DNA of 64,000 bases from Platanthera guangdongensis. Its lineage: Eukaryota; Streptophyta; Magnoliopsida; Asparagales; Orchidaceae. This document shows positions 1-10,457 of this stretch, piece by piece. The stretch spans positions 236,398,453 to 236,462,452 of the forward strand of contig CM077158.1 in assembly GCA_039583875.1 (NCBI GenBank). The letters run 5' to 3'. The notes beneath the pieces were generated by a model, which searched no databases, had not been told where the DNA came from, and saw only the letters and a program-made list of their open reading frames with translations. Every line of letters begins with the position of its first letter. Within the stretch, counting starts at the first letter, position 1. The translations under genes and the position numbers were made by a program.

Positions 1-1302
1 CCGCTCAACTGTGAAGCATGTCAACTCGGCAAGCATCACCGCTCTTCCTTCCCACCGAAGCAAGGTCGTGGATCTTCCCGGCCGTTTGAAATTGTTCACT
101 CCGACATTTGGGGTCCGGCTCCTACCCTCAGCGTTGGTCGGGTAGTTCATATTTTGTAACATTTATCGATGATTTCTCTAGATGTACATGGGTGTATCTT
201 TTAAAAGATTGTTCAGAACCTTTTTCTGTATGGACAGCTTTCTATCATATGGTTACCACTCAATTTGATGCGTCTATTAAAATTTTTTGTTCTGATAATG
301 CTAAAGAATATCTTAGTCATGCCTTCACTTCCTTTTGTGTGCAACATGGTATTATTCATCAAACTACCTGTGTATATACCTAGCAACAAAATGGTATGGC
401 GGAATGCAAGAACCGTCACCTTCTTGATGTCGCCCGCACTTTGATGACACAAATGCACGTTCCTCGATCATATTGGGGATACGCTGTCCTCCTCGCCTGT
501 TACCTCATTAATCGCATTCCATCCACAGTTCTCCGCATCCAAACTCCATTCTCTCTTCTCCATCCTGGCAAGGATGCATTTCCTATTCCTCTGCATATCT
601 TTGGGTGCACGGTCTTTGTGCACATTCCTCCCGTAACCCATGACAAACTTGACTCCCGTGCCACCAAATGTATCTTTTTGGGTTACTCAACTACCCAAAA
701 AGGGTACTGTTGTTTTGATCTCGTTCAGCGGAAACAATTCGTCTCCGCGGATGTCACCTTCTTCGAGAATGTTTCTTATTTCTCCTCCAACCCCACTCCA
801 CCTCCACCTCCTTCTCTCACCGTCCCCTCCACCCCGTCTACTCTCGTCGAGCTTTTCTTACCATCAACTCCACCGTCTCCTCCTTCCCTCCCTTCCTCAT
901 CACCACCCCCATCTCCTTCTTCTTTGTGGTCATCTCTCTCCTCTCCCGGGCCAGCTCTCTCCGCCACGGATGCTCCGGTTGCTGAGGAACATACCGACCT
1001 GGATATACCCATTGCTCTTCCTAAAGGGGTGCGGACGTGTACCCAGCACCCGCTGGCTGCTGTTGTTTCATATGATCGTCTGACTCCTTCTCGTAGGGCG
1101 TTTGTATTGGCTATCTCTGAGACCGCCACTCCCTGCACCTACCAGGAGGCTCTCACTATTCCTCATTGGAAGACTGTCATGGATGAGGAAATTGCTACCC
1201 TCACTTAATGGGGGACCTGGACCCTGGTTCCCCCACCATTGGGCATGGATGTTGTTGGCTGTCGTTGGGTCATTGTTGTAAAATTCCGTCCTGATGGCAG
1301 TG
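1..1302 (+). pseudogene. Element A: 5' part of copia pol (GAG_pre-integrase, integrase, start of RT), disrupted
   Basis: This is Ty1/copia polyprotein sequence whose start lies off the left edge. The first 130 bases encode a pre-integrase zinc-type segment (CEACQLGKHH). The integrase core follows, with FVTFIDDFSRCTWVYLL near 141-215, SDNAKEY near 291-310 and QQNGMAECKNRH near 385-417. After a proline/serine-rich linker (about 795-960) the RT region begins near 1150. Breaks seen: a frameshift near 130, a TAG at 381-383 and a TAA at 1206-1208. The reading then continues to 1302, where element B is inserted; the rest resumes at 26624. The function in life would be integration and reverse transcription of the element. 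The copy is dead. Its sequence type differs from B-E (no Sirevirus features seen), and it resembles element G. Confidence 0.88.
1298..1302. repeat. Left target-site duplication of element B (CAGTG)
   Basis: CAGTG directly precedes the TG of the 5' LTR and is repeated at 26624-26628 directly after the CA of the 3' LTR. Element A's reading continues across the two copies, which fixes the insertion point. Confidence 0.95.
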
Positions 1303-1473
1303 TGTTGGAACACCCTATTACTAATTTGGGTCAGGATCACTATGTCTCTAGGAACCTTTGCTTGACCTCCTGTATAGCTCAATAGTTCAATTAGAATTGA
1401 GTCTAAGGGTTAGAAGTCTAGGTTTGGAAGCTGCCCTGAAGACCAAGATTTTGTATTTGGAGACTAAGTCATA

Positions 1474-1806
1474 TCGTCGAGCTCAGCACGACGATTCGTC
1501 GAACTCCGATCGACGATCGTCTAGCTCAACCTCGACAGATCGTCGATCTCCATTCGACGATCGTCTAGCTCAACTTTGACAGATCGTCGAACTCCATTCG
1601 ACGATCGCTGAGCTCAACTTCATTATATCGTCGAACTCCATTCGACGATCGGTGAGCTCAGGTCGACGATTTTGACTCTGCTTTGGATCTTTATCTCTGA
1701 GCTCAGTTCGACGATCTTGGAGCTCAGATCGACGATATTTTGCTGCTGTATGTTTCCAGATCGCTGAGCTCAGCTCGACGATAGCAGAGCTCAGTTCGAC
1801 GATTTC
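1474..1806. repeat. Palindrome cluster in U3 of element B 5' LTR
   Basis: Repeated CGTCGA and TCGACGA half-sites arranged as inverted pairs (for example TCGTCGAACTCCATTCGACG), alternating with GAGCTC/TGAGCTCA palindromes. The cluster lies upstream of the TATA box, as expected for an enhancer-like array. The same half-sites recur inside this element's gag (4625-4855) and before its env-like ORF (21409-21660). Small reading frames through it are by-products of the repeat. Confidence 0.85.
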
Positions 1807-2409
1807 AGATAACTTCCAGGATGTTTCTAAATTCAAATTCAAATCAGTCAAGGAGTTATTCTGCAATTAATTCAGAGATTTCCTAGCCGTTTTCATTCAT
1901 TTCTGGACCAAGTTTCAAGGGATTTTTCAAGGAATATTTCTGTGGACTTTCCTCCAGAAGAGATTTCGCAATTAAGGATGCAATTAATGCAGGCTAACGG
2001 CTATTCTTGATAGAGAATGTTATTCCATTCTGTACCAGAGAATAAAAGACAGAATTTTTGAATCACTCAAAGAATAGAGAGTACAGAGACACATTCAAAA
2101 ATATTCTGTCAAAAAGAATTCTGAAGAACACTCATCCAAGGAGATCAAGCTTTCAAAAATCTTCAGATCTCTTTAGTTTTCAAAGTGTTCAAGGCCAACA
2201 TATTTTCAAGACTCCAGACATTCAACATTTCAGCTATTGCTGAAATCATCTATTGCTGGAGTTCAATCTTTGAAGGCCTATCACCCTCAGCAAAGCTTTT
2301 CTTCCTGAAGATCTCAAGGATTCAGGGGGAGCTTTGACATCAACAATCCACATAGTCTTCTCAGTTGTTTGAGAAAGAGAAGACTTCCATCACTCTCTCA
2401 CCCCCTCTC

Positions 2410-2416
2410 TATAAAG
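2410..2416 (+). promoter_or_regulatory. TATA box of element B 5' LTR
   Basis: TATAAAG follows a CT-rich stretch and sits downstream of the palindrome cluster, so genomic RNA would start roughly 30 bases further on. The 3' LTR copy reads TGTAAAG at the same place (26186-26192), a changed TATA. Confidence 0.6.
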
Positions 2417-2853
2417 GGTTTCTCAAACTCCCTTCAAAAGTTTGAGCTTGGTTTTTGAGCACCTTGTCAAAAGCTCATTGGTGGCAAGACACCTGATCAA
2501 AAAATCTGCCTTGGTTTTTGAGCACCTTATCAAAAGCTCATTGGTGCCCAGGACACCTGATCAACTCATCCTGCAGTGGATTCCTACCTAGGGTGGTAGA
2601 AGAGTGGATGTACCCAAGTTTAGGGGAACCACTATATTTCCTTGTGTCTTCTGGTTTTGCTTGCGTTTATGTTTGTTTCTGGCCATGATTTTTCTGTGCT
2701 TAGCTTTTGTTTAACTTAGTGCTGTGATTAGATTTATTATTGCTTCCCTGCTCACTCTTATCACAACAATTGTTGTAAAAGTTTTCAAAGCACCATATAC
2801 TCTATTCACCCCCCCCCCCTCTAGAGTATATCAGATCTAGCTGCTCTTTCAAT

Positions 2854-2866
2854 TGGTATCAGAGCC
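2854..2866 (+). other. Primer-binding site of element B
   Basis: TGGTATCAGAGCC, two bases after the LTR end, matches the complement of the 3' end of plant initiator tRNA-Met, the usual primer for minus-strand DNA of copia elements. Confidence 0.92.
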
Positions 2867-2984
2867 AGGTTGGTTAAACATACCTTACCTGATTGGTTGT
2901 ACAGGTTAACACCTGAACCCAAAGATCCCAAGTTAGATCTGTTTTTCTTTGGTATTTTATTATTAGATTTTGTTTTCACAAATC

Positions 2985-5060
2985 ATGGCCCAAAACAAAG
3001 ATTATGCTAGCACCAGACCTCCAGTGTGCAATCTATCCAAGTTTGCACTTTGGAAGGCAAGGATTAGACTTTACATGAATTCTATTGACGAAGATATCTT
3101 TAATTCTGTTTTGACAGTATGTCCAAGACCTCCAGAGAACACAAGTACAAATGTTGTTCCATCTCCATCAGGAACAGATGCTGATATCAAGAAATGGAAG
3201 GTAGCTGATGCCAAGGCTATGAACATCTTGGCCCAGACAATGTCTGATGACATATTTCAAAAGGTAGCTGAATGTAATTCAGGCAAGGAAATTTGGGACA
3301 AACTCTCAGAAATAGTCTCAGGCTCAGCTGATGAGAGAAAGGATAGAAGATCTCATCTCATCTCTCAATATGAGAATTTCAATAAGGGAGAGACTGAGTC
3401 AGTGGGAGACATGTACAACAGGCTAAGTCTAATTGTCAGTGAACTCAGAACATTAGACAAAGAGATCTCTCTAACTGAACTTAATGACAAGATCCTAATG
3501 TGCATCCCCAGCACTTGGGATTCAAGAATCTGGCCAATTAAGGATGCCAGAAGTCTGAATGAGATCACCACTGAAGCTCTATTGGGTAAGCTCAAATCTT
3601 ATGAGCTACTCATCAAAAATAGAGAGGAAGAACAGAAGGCTGCCTCACCAGCCACAAGAAAAGAGAAGACCATAGCATTCAAGGCAACTGAAGATCTGCC
3701 TGAAGATAAAGCCACAGGCAATGATGAACTACTCAGTCTGCTGGCCAAAAGATTCTACAAGATGGCCAGAAAGGACTTCAGAAAAAGATCATACAAGGAG
3801 CAGGATAAGCCAATGTATGACAAGTCCATTAGTAATAATAAAGACATTATTTGCTTTGGTTGCAGGAAACCAGGGCACATAGTTCCTGACTGTCCAGAGA
3901 ACAAGAACAAGGACAGAAGGGACAGGAAAGAAAGAAGAAAGGAGAAAGACTCCAAAAGGAATGGCAATGGCAAACCTTCTTCAAGCAAAAACAAGCATAC
4001 AAGAAAAGGGTTTGTTGCTGAATCCTGGAGTGAGACAGAAGAAGAGTCAGAAGTCTCATCCAGCTCCAGTGATGATGAGGATGATGCAGAAGAAAAGGAG
4101 TTCTGCATGATGGCAATCAATGCCTCACAGCATAATTCAGAGGAAGAAGAGTCAGAGTCAGACTCAGAGACTCAACCTGAAGAAGATCAGGTAATTGGTT
4201 CTTTTGATTTTAGTTCAGAGGATTTTAAATCTGAATTTAAAGCACTGTGTTTAGATCTGCTAAAGTCTGAGAAAGAAATTATCTCTCTCAGAAATCAATT
4301 ATCTGAGCACAATACTTTAAAGTCAGAAAACCTCAAACTCTCTCAGGAGTTGGAGAGCTGTAGGGAATAGATAGCTACACTGAAAAGTGAGCTCTCTGAG
4401 GCCAAGAAGCTTGAAGAATCTCTTAATGGGAAGAGCATCAAGCTGATGGACATCACAAGCACAGTGAACTCCAGATTCAACAGTACACTGGGCTTGGGTG
4501 CTTCATCCAGCCAACCTATAGTCCTAACAACTCCAAACAAATTCATTTCTAACAAAGGAAAGGGAGTTGTAGAGGTTGCTAGGAAAAATTCTGATCTGCC
4601 TCAGAAAACCAAGTCCCAGCAGAAATCGTCGAACGAAGATCGACGATCGCCGAATGAAGATCGACGATCGCCGAACGCAGCTCGAAGATCTCAGGCAAAA
4701 TCATCGAACGCAGATCGACGATCTCAGCCAAAGTCGTCGAACGCAGGTCGACAATCTCAAATACCTGACCTCAGATATAGTCGACCGTCGAACGGAGCTC
4801 GACGATCTGACCCAAGATCGTCGAACGCAGCTCCAAGATCGTCGAACAGAGGTCAGAGCTCTGGAAAATTTTTTAAAGGCAAATCAAAATTCAATCCTAA
4901 GGGTCCTTCATCCCAAATCTTTAACCCTTATACTGAATGGATTATACCTCCAAGGAGATATCATCCTGAAGGATATAAGAGTCAACCTGGGATGTCTTTC
5001 ATTTCAGAATTTAAAGGTTATCAACCTAGGCCCAAGGTAAACTCGGTCAAAAACAAATGA
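2985..5060 (+). pseudogene. gag of element B (one in-frame stop)
   Basis: This is the capsid/nucleocapsid protein of the element. The start is taken at ATG 2985 (MAQNKDY). The N-terminal half has the copia Gag pattern (KFALWKARIRLYM, then a UBN2-like region to about 3650). A single CCHC zinc knuckle, CFGCRKPGHIVPDC, is at about 3850-3895. Acidic and serine-rich segments and a coiled coil follow (about 4250-4420). A TAG at 4368-4370 interrupts the frame, which is otherwise open to the TGA at 5058-5060. The C-terminal part (4625-4855) is built from a repeated S-S-N-x-D-R-R-S peptide, which is simply the element's DNA palindrome read as protein. Pol follows in the +1 frame. Confidence 0.88.
4625..4855. 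repeat. Palindrome cluster inside gag coding sequence of element B
   Basis: About ten units of the TCGTCGAAC...GATCGACGAT type, the same half-sites as in the LTR, embedded in an open reading frame. Read as protein they give arginine/serine-rich repeats (SSNADRRS). Element E has the corresponding cluster in its own gag (37500-37745), so its presence in gag is a family trait. Confidence 0.8.
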
Positions 5061-5076
5061 ATTGTCTCATGTGCAG
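5061..5076 (+). promoter_or_regulatory. Putative 3' splice site at gag/pol boundary of element B
   Basis: The 16 bases between the gag stop (TGA, ends 5060) and the pol reading are ATTGTCTCATGTGCAG, ending in GCAG before GTG. Comparable sites occur in C, D and E at the same place. That it is used for splicing is inference. Confidence 0.4.
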
Positions 5077-8000
5077 GTGAAGACCTATCCAACATCTAAC
5101 CAGCAATGGTATTTGGATAGTGGGTGCTCCAAGCACATGACAGGGAACAAGGACAACCTCACATCCTTCAGAGCCAAGCCTGGACCCAAAGTTATCTTTG
5201 GTGATACAAACTTTGGACAAACTAAAGGATATGGTGCAGTCCAGATTGGATCAGTAACTTTCAAGAAGGTAGCTTATGTGGAAGGACTGAAGCACAACCT
5301 AATTAGCATCAGTCAGCTGTGTGATGAAGGCTACCAGGTGACCTTCAGCAAAGCCTTATGCAAAATCAAGTCAGAGGACAACACAACTGTGTTGACAGGT
5401 AAAAGGAAAGGTAACATCTATCTAGTAGATTTTCTTTCAACTGATGTGGATATCTGCTTGTTTAATTCTGTCTATAGATCCAATATTTTATGGCATAAGA
5501 GATTAGGACACCTAAACCTTAGAACTATTGCTAGGCTATCCAAGGATAACCTTGTTAGAGGACTACCTTCTAGCCCCTACAAGAAGGAAGGACTCTGCAG
5601 GGCCTGTCAATTAGGCAAGCAAACTAAAAACAGCTTTAAGTCACTTAATAAGAGTGATTCACCTAGGATATTGTATCTGTTACACATGGATCTTTTTGGA
5701 CCCATCACAGTACAAAGCCTAAGAGGGAAATCCTACACTTTAGTAGTTGTAGATGACTTCTCTAGATTCACTTGGGTGTTCTTTCTAAGGAAGAAGTCTG
5801 ATAACTTTAAGTGTCTGACAGAGTTTCTCAAATGTATACAGATTGAGTTCAATACTCACATTGCCCTGATCAGAAGTGATCATGGGACAGAGTTTGATTC
5901 TCTTCTTATGCAAGAGTTCTGTCAGAGTGAAGGGATCAGGCATACTTTCTCAGCTCCTAGAACTCCTCAACAAAATGGGGTAGCTGAAAGGAAAAATAGA
6001 ACCCTTATTGAATCTGCCACCACATTGTTGTCAGATGCTCACCTACCTCTATCCTTTTGGGTACAGGCAGTGAACACCTCCAACTATGTGCTGAACAGAA
6101 GTCTGATACATAAACTAAAGGGAAAGACTCCCTATGAATTACTCAAAGGGAAGAAACCTAAATTTGACTATTTTAGAGTCTTCGGTTGTATTTGCTACAT
6201 TCACAATAATGACAAGAAATATCTAGCAAAATTTCAAGCCAAAGCAGATGAAGGAGTGTTTCTGGGATACTCCATGATCAGCAAGGCCTATAGGGTCTAT
6301 AATAAATCATCTTTGAAAATTGAGGAATCTGTTCACATTTCTTTTGATGAATCTAACATGTCTTTCAAGGAGAAGAATTCTTCTACCATAGAACCTTTGC
6401 AGGAACATTCTCTAGTTGAAGACTTGAACAAGTTACAAGTTACTCAAGAGGATGAAAGCAGTGAAGATGAAGGGAATGCTCAACATAATGAAGAACAACC
6501 TGAAGAGCCAGTGTTGTACCACAAGAGGAAACAACAACACAGGTTAGTGAACAATCAACACCCCCTGTTGATTTAGTAACATCAAGAGACCATCCAATTT
6601 TCCAAATAATTGGAGAAATCTCAGCTGGTGTGTAAACCAGAAATCAGGTCAACCAAAACCTGTTGCACACCTGCTTCCTATCTCAAATTGAACCTCAGTC
6701 CATTCAAGATGCAGAGCAAGATCCACACTGGATCATTGCAATGCAAGAGGAGTTGCATCAATTTGAGAGGAACAAAGTATGGGAACTAGTGCCAAAGCCC
6801 AAGGATCACTCTATTGTTGGAACAAAATGGGTATTCAGAGACAAACTGGATGATCAAGGAGTAATTATATGGAACAAGGCAAGGCTAGTTGCTCAGGGAT
6901 ACTCTCAAGAGGAAGGAATTGACTACGACCAGACCTTTGCACCAGTTGCAAGATTAGAAGCCATCAGAATATTTCTAGCCTATGCAGCTCATAAAGGCTT
7001 CAGAGTATATTAGATGGATGTCAAAAGTGCTTTCCTGAATGGAGACATCAAAGAGGAAGTTTATGTCAGGCAACCGCCAGGTTTTATCTCTCCAACTTTT
7101 CCTGATTATGTTTTTAGATTGAATAAAGCACTATATGGTCTCAAGCAAGCTCCTAGAGCATGGTATGAGTCCCTAGCATTCTTTCTCTTGGAAAATAGTT
7201 TTATAAGGGGTAGAGTAGACCAAACTCTTTTCATTAGAACCCATAAGTCCCATACCCTACTAGTACAAATTTATGTAGACGACATTATTTTTGGTTCTAC
7301 TGACTCCAAACTGTGCAGAAGGTTTTCTAACCTGATGCATTCTAAATTTGAGATGAGTAGCATGGGTGAGCTATCCTTCTTCCTAGGATTGCAAGTCAAG
7401 CAAAATGCTGAAGGCATCTTTATTTCTCAAACCAAATATGCAAATGAACTGGTTAAGAAATTTGGTATGTCTGAGGCATCTTGTATGAAAACACTCATGC
7501 CTACTAATGTTGTATTGGATGCTGATGAACATGGGAAACCTATTGATCAGACAACATATAGAGCAATGATTGGCTCTTTACTGTATCTTACAGCTAATAG
7601 ACCAGATATAATGTTTGCTACATGTATATGTGCTAGGTTCCAAGTAAGCCCTAGAGAGTCACACCTAACTTTAGTAAAGAGAATTCTCAGGTATGTTAAA
7701 AGTTGTCCAAATCTAGGTCTCTGGTATCCAAAAGATTCAGCATTTGATTTAACTGGATTCTCAGATGCTGATTATGCTGGATGCAGAATTGACAGGAAAA
7801 GCACCAGTGGAACTTGTCAGTTCCTTGGTGACAGACTTGTCTCTTGGTTTTGTAAGAAACAAACATCTGTGTCAACTTCAACTGCTGAAGCTGAATATAT
7901 GGCTGCAGGCAGTTGTTGTTCACAAATCTTGTGGATTCAAAATCAACTCCTAGACTATGGCTACAACTTAGAGAAGTCTAAAATCTTTTGTGATAACACA

Positions 8001-8096
8001 AGTGTTATTTCCATAGCTCAAAATCCAGTCCTCTATAGTAGGACAAAACACATAGAGATTAGGCATCACTTCTTAAGGGATAATGTTGAAAAGAAT
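5062..8096 (+). pseudogene. pol of element B, first part (protease, integrase, RT, most of RNase H)
   Basis: The aspartic protease motif WYLDSGCSKHMTG is at about 5107-5145. It is followed by the pre-integrase zinc region (HKRLGHLN ... CRACQLGKQ, about 5490-5625) and the integrase core (VVVDDFSRFTWVFFL, 5745-5790; RSDHGTEF, 5872-5895; PQQNGVAERKNR, 5962-5998). RT contains [10 protein letters not shown] at 7014 and YVDDIIFGS at about 7273-7300. RNase H follows from about 7760 (ADYAGCRIDRKSTSG). Breaks: a frameshift between about 6490 and 6576, a TAA at 6633-6635 and a TAG at 7011-7013 just before MDVKSAF. The C-terminal end is displaced to 21187-21315 by the insertion of element C. Confidence 0.92.
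8092..8096. repeat. Left target-site duplication of element C (AGAAT)
   Basis: AGAAT lies directly before the LTR boundary (TGAAAGATAT on the plus strand); its partner is at 21182-21186. Confidence 0.95.
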
Positions 8097-8956
8097 TGAA
8101 AGATATAGTACCTAAACACCTAGAGTGGGGGTGAATAGGTGACCAAATTCTTTTTAACTTTTTATGGCAGCAATCAGTTAATATTACAGAATTCTAACTA
8201 TTTTATCACAGCAATCACACAGCATACACAGCAAATCACAATCAAAGCAGACACAGAGTTTTATAGTGGTTCCCCAAGCGTTGGGTACATCCACTTCCCC
8301 CTTCGCCTATCTAGCAGTGTACTAGATTCGGCCAAACTTCTCCACTATCTCAGAACCCAAACTGGTTCCTACACCTCAGGCCCAAGGCCCTACAACTCAG
8401 CTTTTCCACAAAGCCTACACTCAGCCACAAAGGCCTACACTCAGCCACCCAGGCCTACACTCAGAGATACCAATCTCCTACACTCAGGCTCCCAAAGCCC
8501 TACACTTAGCCTTTATAATTATAGGCTTACAAAAACTCAGATCCAAAGGATCCTACAAGATAAAAATGAATTTACAAAAGATAACTCAGCAACCCAAAGA
8601 TAAGAGAGGGGAGTTGTGAGTTTCTTGATGAGTTCTTGGAAGAACTCAGCTGGAATCAATCTGACTTAGCTTTCTTCAAAGCTTCTTGAAAGTAGAACTC
8701 AATAAGACTGACTCCTTCTGCAGTTGATCTTTGATCTCTGCTTCTTAAGATTCAGACCAATCTGAATCCTTCTTCTCAGCTGGGTTCCAACAGCTGATTT
8801 CTTGGATGGAGCTCTCTCTCTCTCCAACTTCTAAGATCTGCACTTGAATCTTCAAGGAATAGCTAGATCTTCTTTGTTGAATAATTTGAACTTTGACAAC
8901 TTCAACAACCTTTTTATCAATCCTCAACAACAACTTTTATGTAGACTGCATAAGCC

Positions 8957-8964
8957 TATTTATA
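8957..8964 (-). promoter_or_regulatory. TATA box of element C 3' LTR
   Basis: TATAAATA on the minus strand, within GGCCTATAAATAGGC, about 130 bases downstream of the palindrome cluster. Confidence 0.65.
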
Positions 8965-9097
8965 GGCCTTCTTCATGGTAACCGGCTGGTCCGGTTCATA
9001 ACTGCTTTCTGACAACTCTGACAAGTGTTGTAGACCGGCCGGAACGGCAGCTGTCAAGTCATCCAGTCAGTTCTTGAAAATGCTGTAACTGTCTTTA

Positions 9098-10038
9098 AGT
9101 GTCGAGACTTTCTGTCTTTAAGTGTCGACACTTATAGACCAAGTGTCGACACATGTTGTCTAAGTGTCGACACTAATCTACAAGGTGTCGACACAACTCC
9201 TTGTGTTGTAGATTTTGTATCTCGACATTACTTCTTCTTTATGTGTCGACACTGAGATTGAGTGTCGACACAAGTACTTGTACTTCAGTATTTTGCTGAA
9301 TTTTTCTAAGTGTCGACACAACACCTTTGTGTCGACACATCTTCATGTGTTGTATCTGTCAAGTGTCGACACTGCTTCTTGGTGTCGACACATGTCTTCA
9401 TGTGTTGTATCTGTCAAGTGTTGACACTGCTTCTTGGTGTCGACACATGTCTTCAGTGTTGATACTTGTTGAGTGTCGACGTAGCTCCTTGTGTCGACAC
9501 ATTCTTCTTCTTGTTGAGACTTCAGCTGAGTGTCGACACATTCCCATAGTGTCGACACTTGTACTTAGAATAATTTGTTGATCTTGTTGTTCTTCACTAA
9601 GTGTCGACACAGCTCCTTGTGTCGACACTTCTTCTTCTCGTGTTGACTCTTCTGCTAAGTGTCGACACATTGTTCTGGGTGTCGACACTTTCTTCAAGTG
9701 TTGACTCTTCTGTTGAGTGTCGACACATTGTTCTGGGTGTCGACACTTTCTTAGTCTCTGCAGACTTTTGCTGAGTGTCGACACAGCCTCCAAGTTTCGA
9801 CACTTTCTGGTGTAGACACAGCTTCACTGGGTGTCGACACAACTATTAAGTGTCGACACAGCTTTACTGGCTTTTCTTCATTGAGTGTCGACACAGCTCC
9901 TTGTGTCGACACTTTCTGTCTAGTGTCGACTCAGCATCCCTGGTGTCGACACACTGACTCCAAGTGTCGACACTGCTTGCCTGGGTGTCGACACAAGTCT
10001 TCTTAAGTGTCGACACTTTCCCTCTGGGTGTCGACACA
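9098..10038. repeat. GTGTCGACAC palindrome cluster in element C 3' LTR
   Basis: About 30 exact copies (hand count) of the 10-base palindrome GTGTCGACAC plus several one-base variants, spaced about 12-45 bases apart. Each has a central TCGA with a symmetric CpG. The array lies upstream of the LTR's TATA box. Open frames through it on both strands (rich in C-R-H and V-D-T) are by-products. Confidence 0.92.
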
Positions 10039-10182
10039 TGGACTTAGAAACTTTTTCATCATTTCCTGCAAATACTTAACCTGCACATGTAACTCAAAAT
10101 ACATCAAATACATTTTGATGTATATCATTGAGTTGGGTGAGGCTTCTTCAAATCAGGTACATTTAGACCAATGTACCCAACA

Positions 10183-10196
10183 ATCTCCCCCTATTT
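10183..10196 (-). other. Polypurine tract of element C
   Basis: AAATAGGGGGAGAT on the minus strand, directly before the TG of the 3' LTR; this is the primer site for plus-strand DNA. The same tract precedes the 3' LTRs of B and E, and a variant (ATAGGTGGAGAT) that of D. Confidence 0.88.
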
Positions 10197-10457
10197 GGAG
10201 AAGTCATAACCCTTAGTCAATGATATACACCATTCATAATTAAATTACAAAATGATGTAAAGCAGGATTATATATAGCAGGGTAAACATAAACATATATC
10301 AATTTCACATGTATACAAATACATCATCACAAAACAAATATGAAATAAATTAATCATATAACATATTGTTCTAATATCTGTCTTATTCATTTTCAGAAGT
10401 TCACAAAATGTTTTGCATCTAAAAGATTACAAAGTAAACTCCAAAAAAATTCTAATT

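Larger units (their letters stand above)
1303..2851 (+). repeat. 5' LTR of element B
   Basis: The LTR is 1549 bases, starting TGTTGGAACACC and ending CTCTTTCA; the PBS follows after two bases. It contains a palindrome-rich U3 (1474-1806), a TATA box (2410-2416) and a run of C near 2807-2820 just before the CTCTAGAG of the 3' end. The 3' copy is 1545 bases and very similar by eye, differing at scattered bases and in the length of the C run. Confidence 0.95.
8097..10182 (-). repeat. 3' LTR of element C
   Basis: The LTR is 2086 bases. On the minus strand it starts TGTTGGGTACATTGG and ends CTATATCTTTCA. It contains the GTGTCGACAC cluster (9098-10038), a TATA box (8964-8957) and, near its 3' end, the conserved C-run/CTAGGTG segment. 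It is almost identical by eye to the copy at 19100-21181. Confidence 0.95.

Noticed and set aside
8139..8603. A 154-codon plus-strand frame in the C LTR, repeated at 19269-19673
   Set aside because: It lies in the R/U5 part of an LTR whose element reads on the minus strand, and is low-complexity (Y-T-Q-P repeats). No support as a gene.
9215..10025. Open frames on both strands rich in C-R-H and V-D-T across the C LTR (also 20027-21078)
   Set aside because: They are the GTGTCGACAC palindrome read in different frames. They lack domains and appear identically in both LTRs.
9098..10038. CRISPR-like array
   Set aside because: The repeats are 10-base palindromes with irregular short spacing inside a plant LTR; there is no CRISPR architecture and the DNA is eukaryotic.
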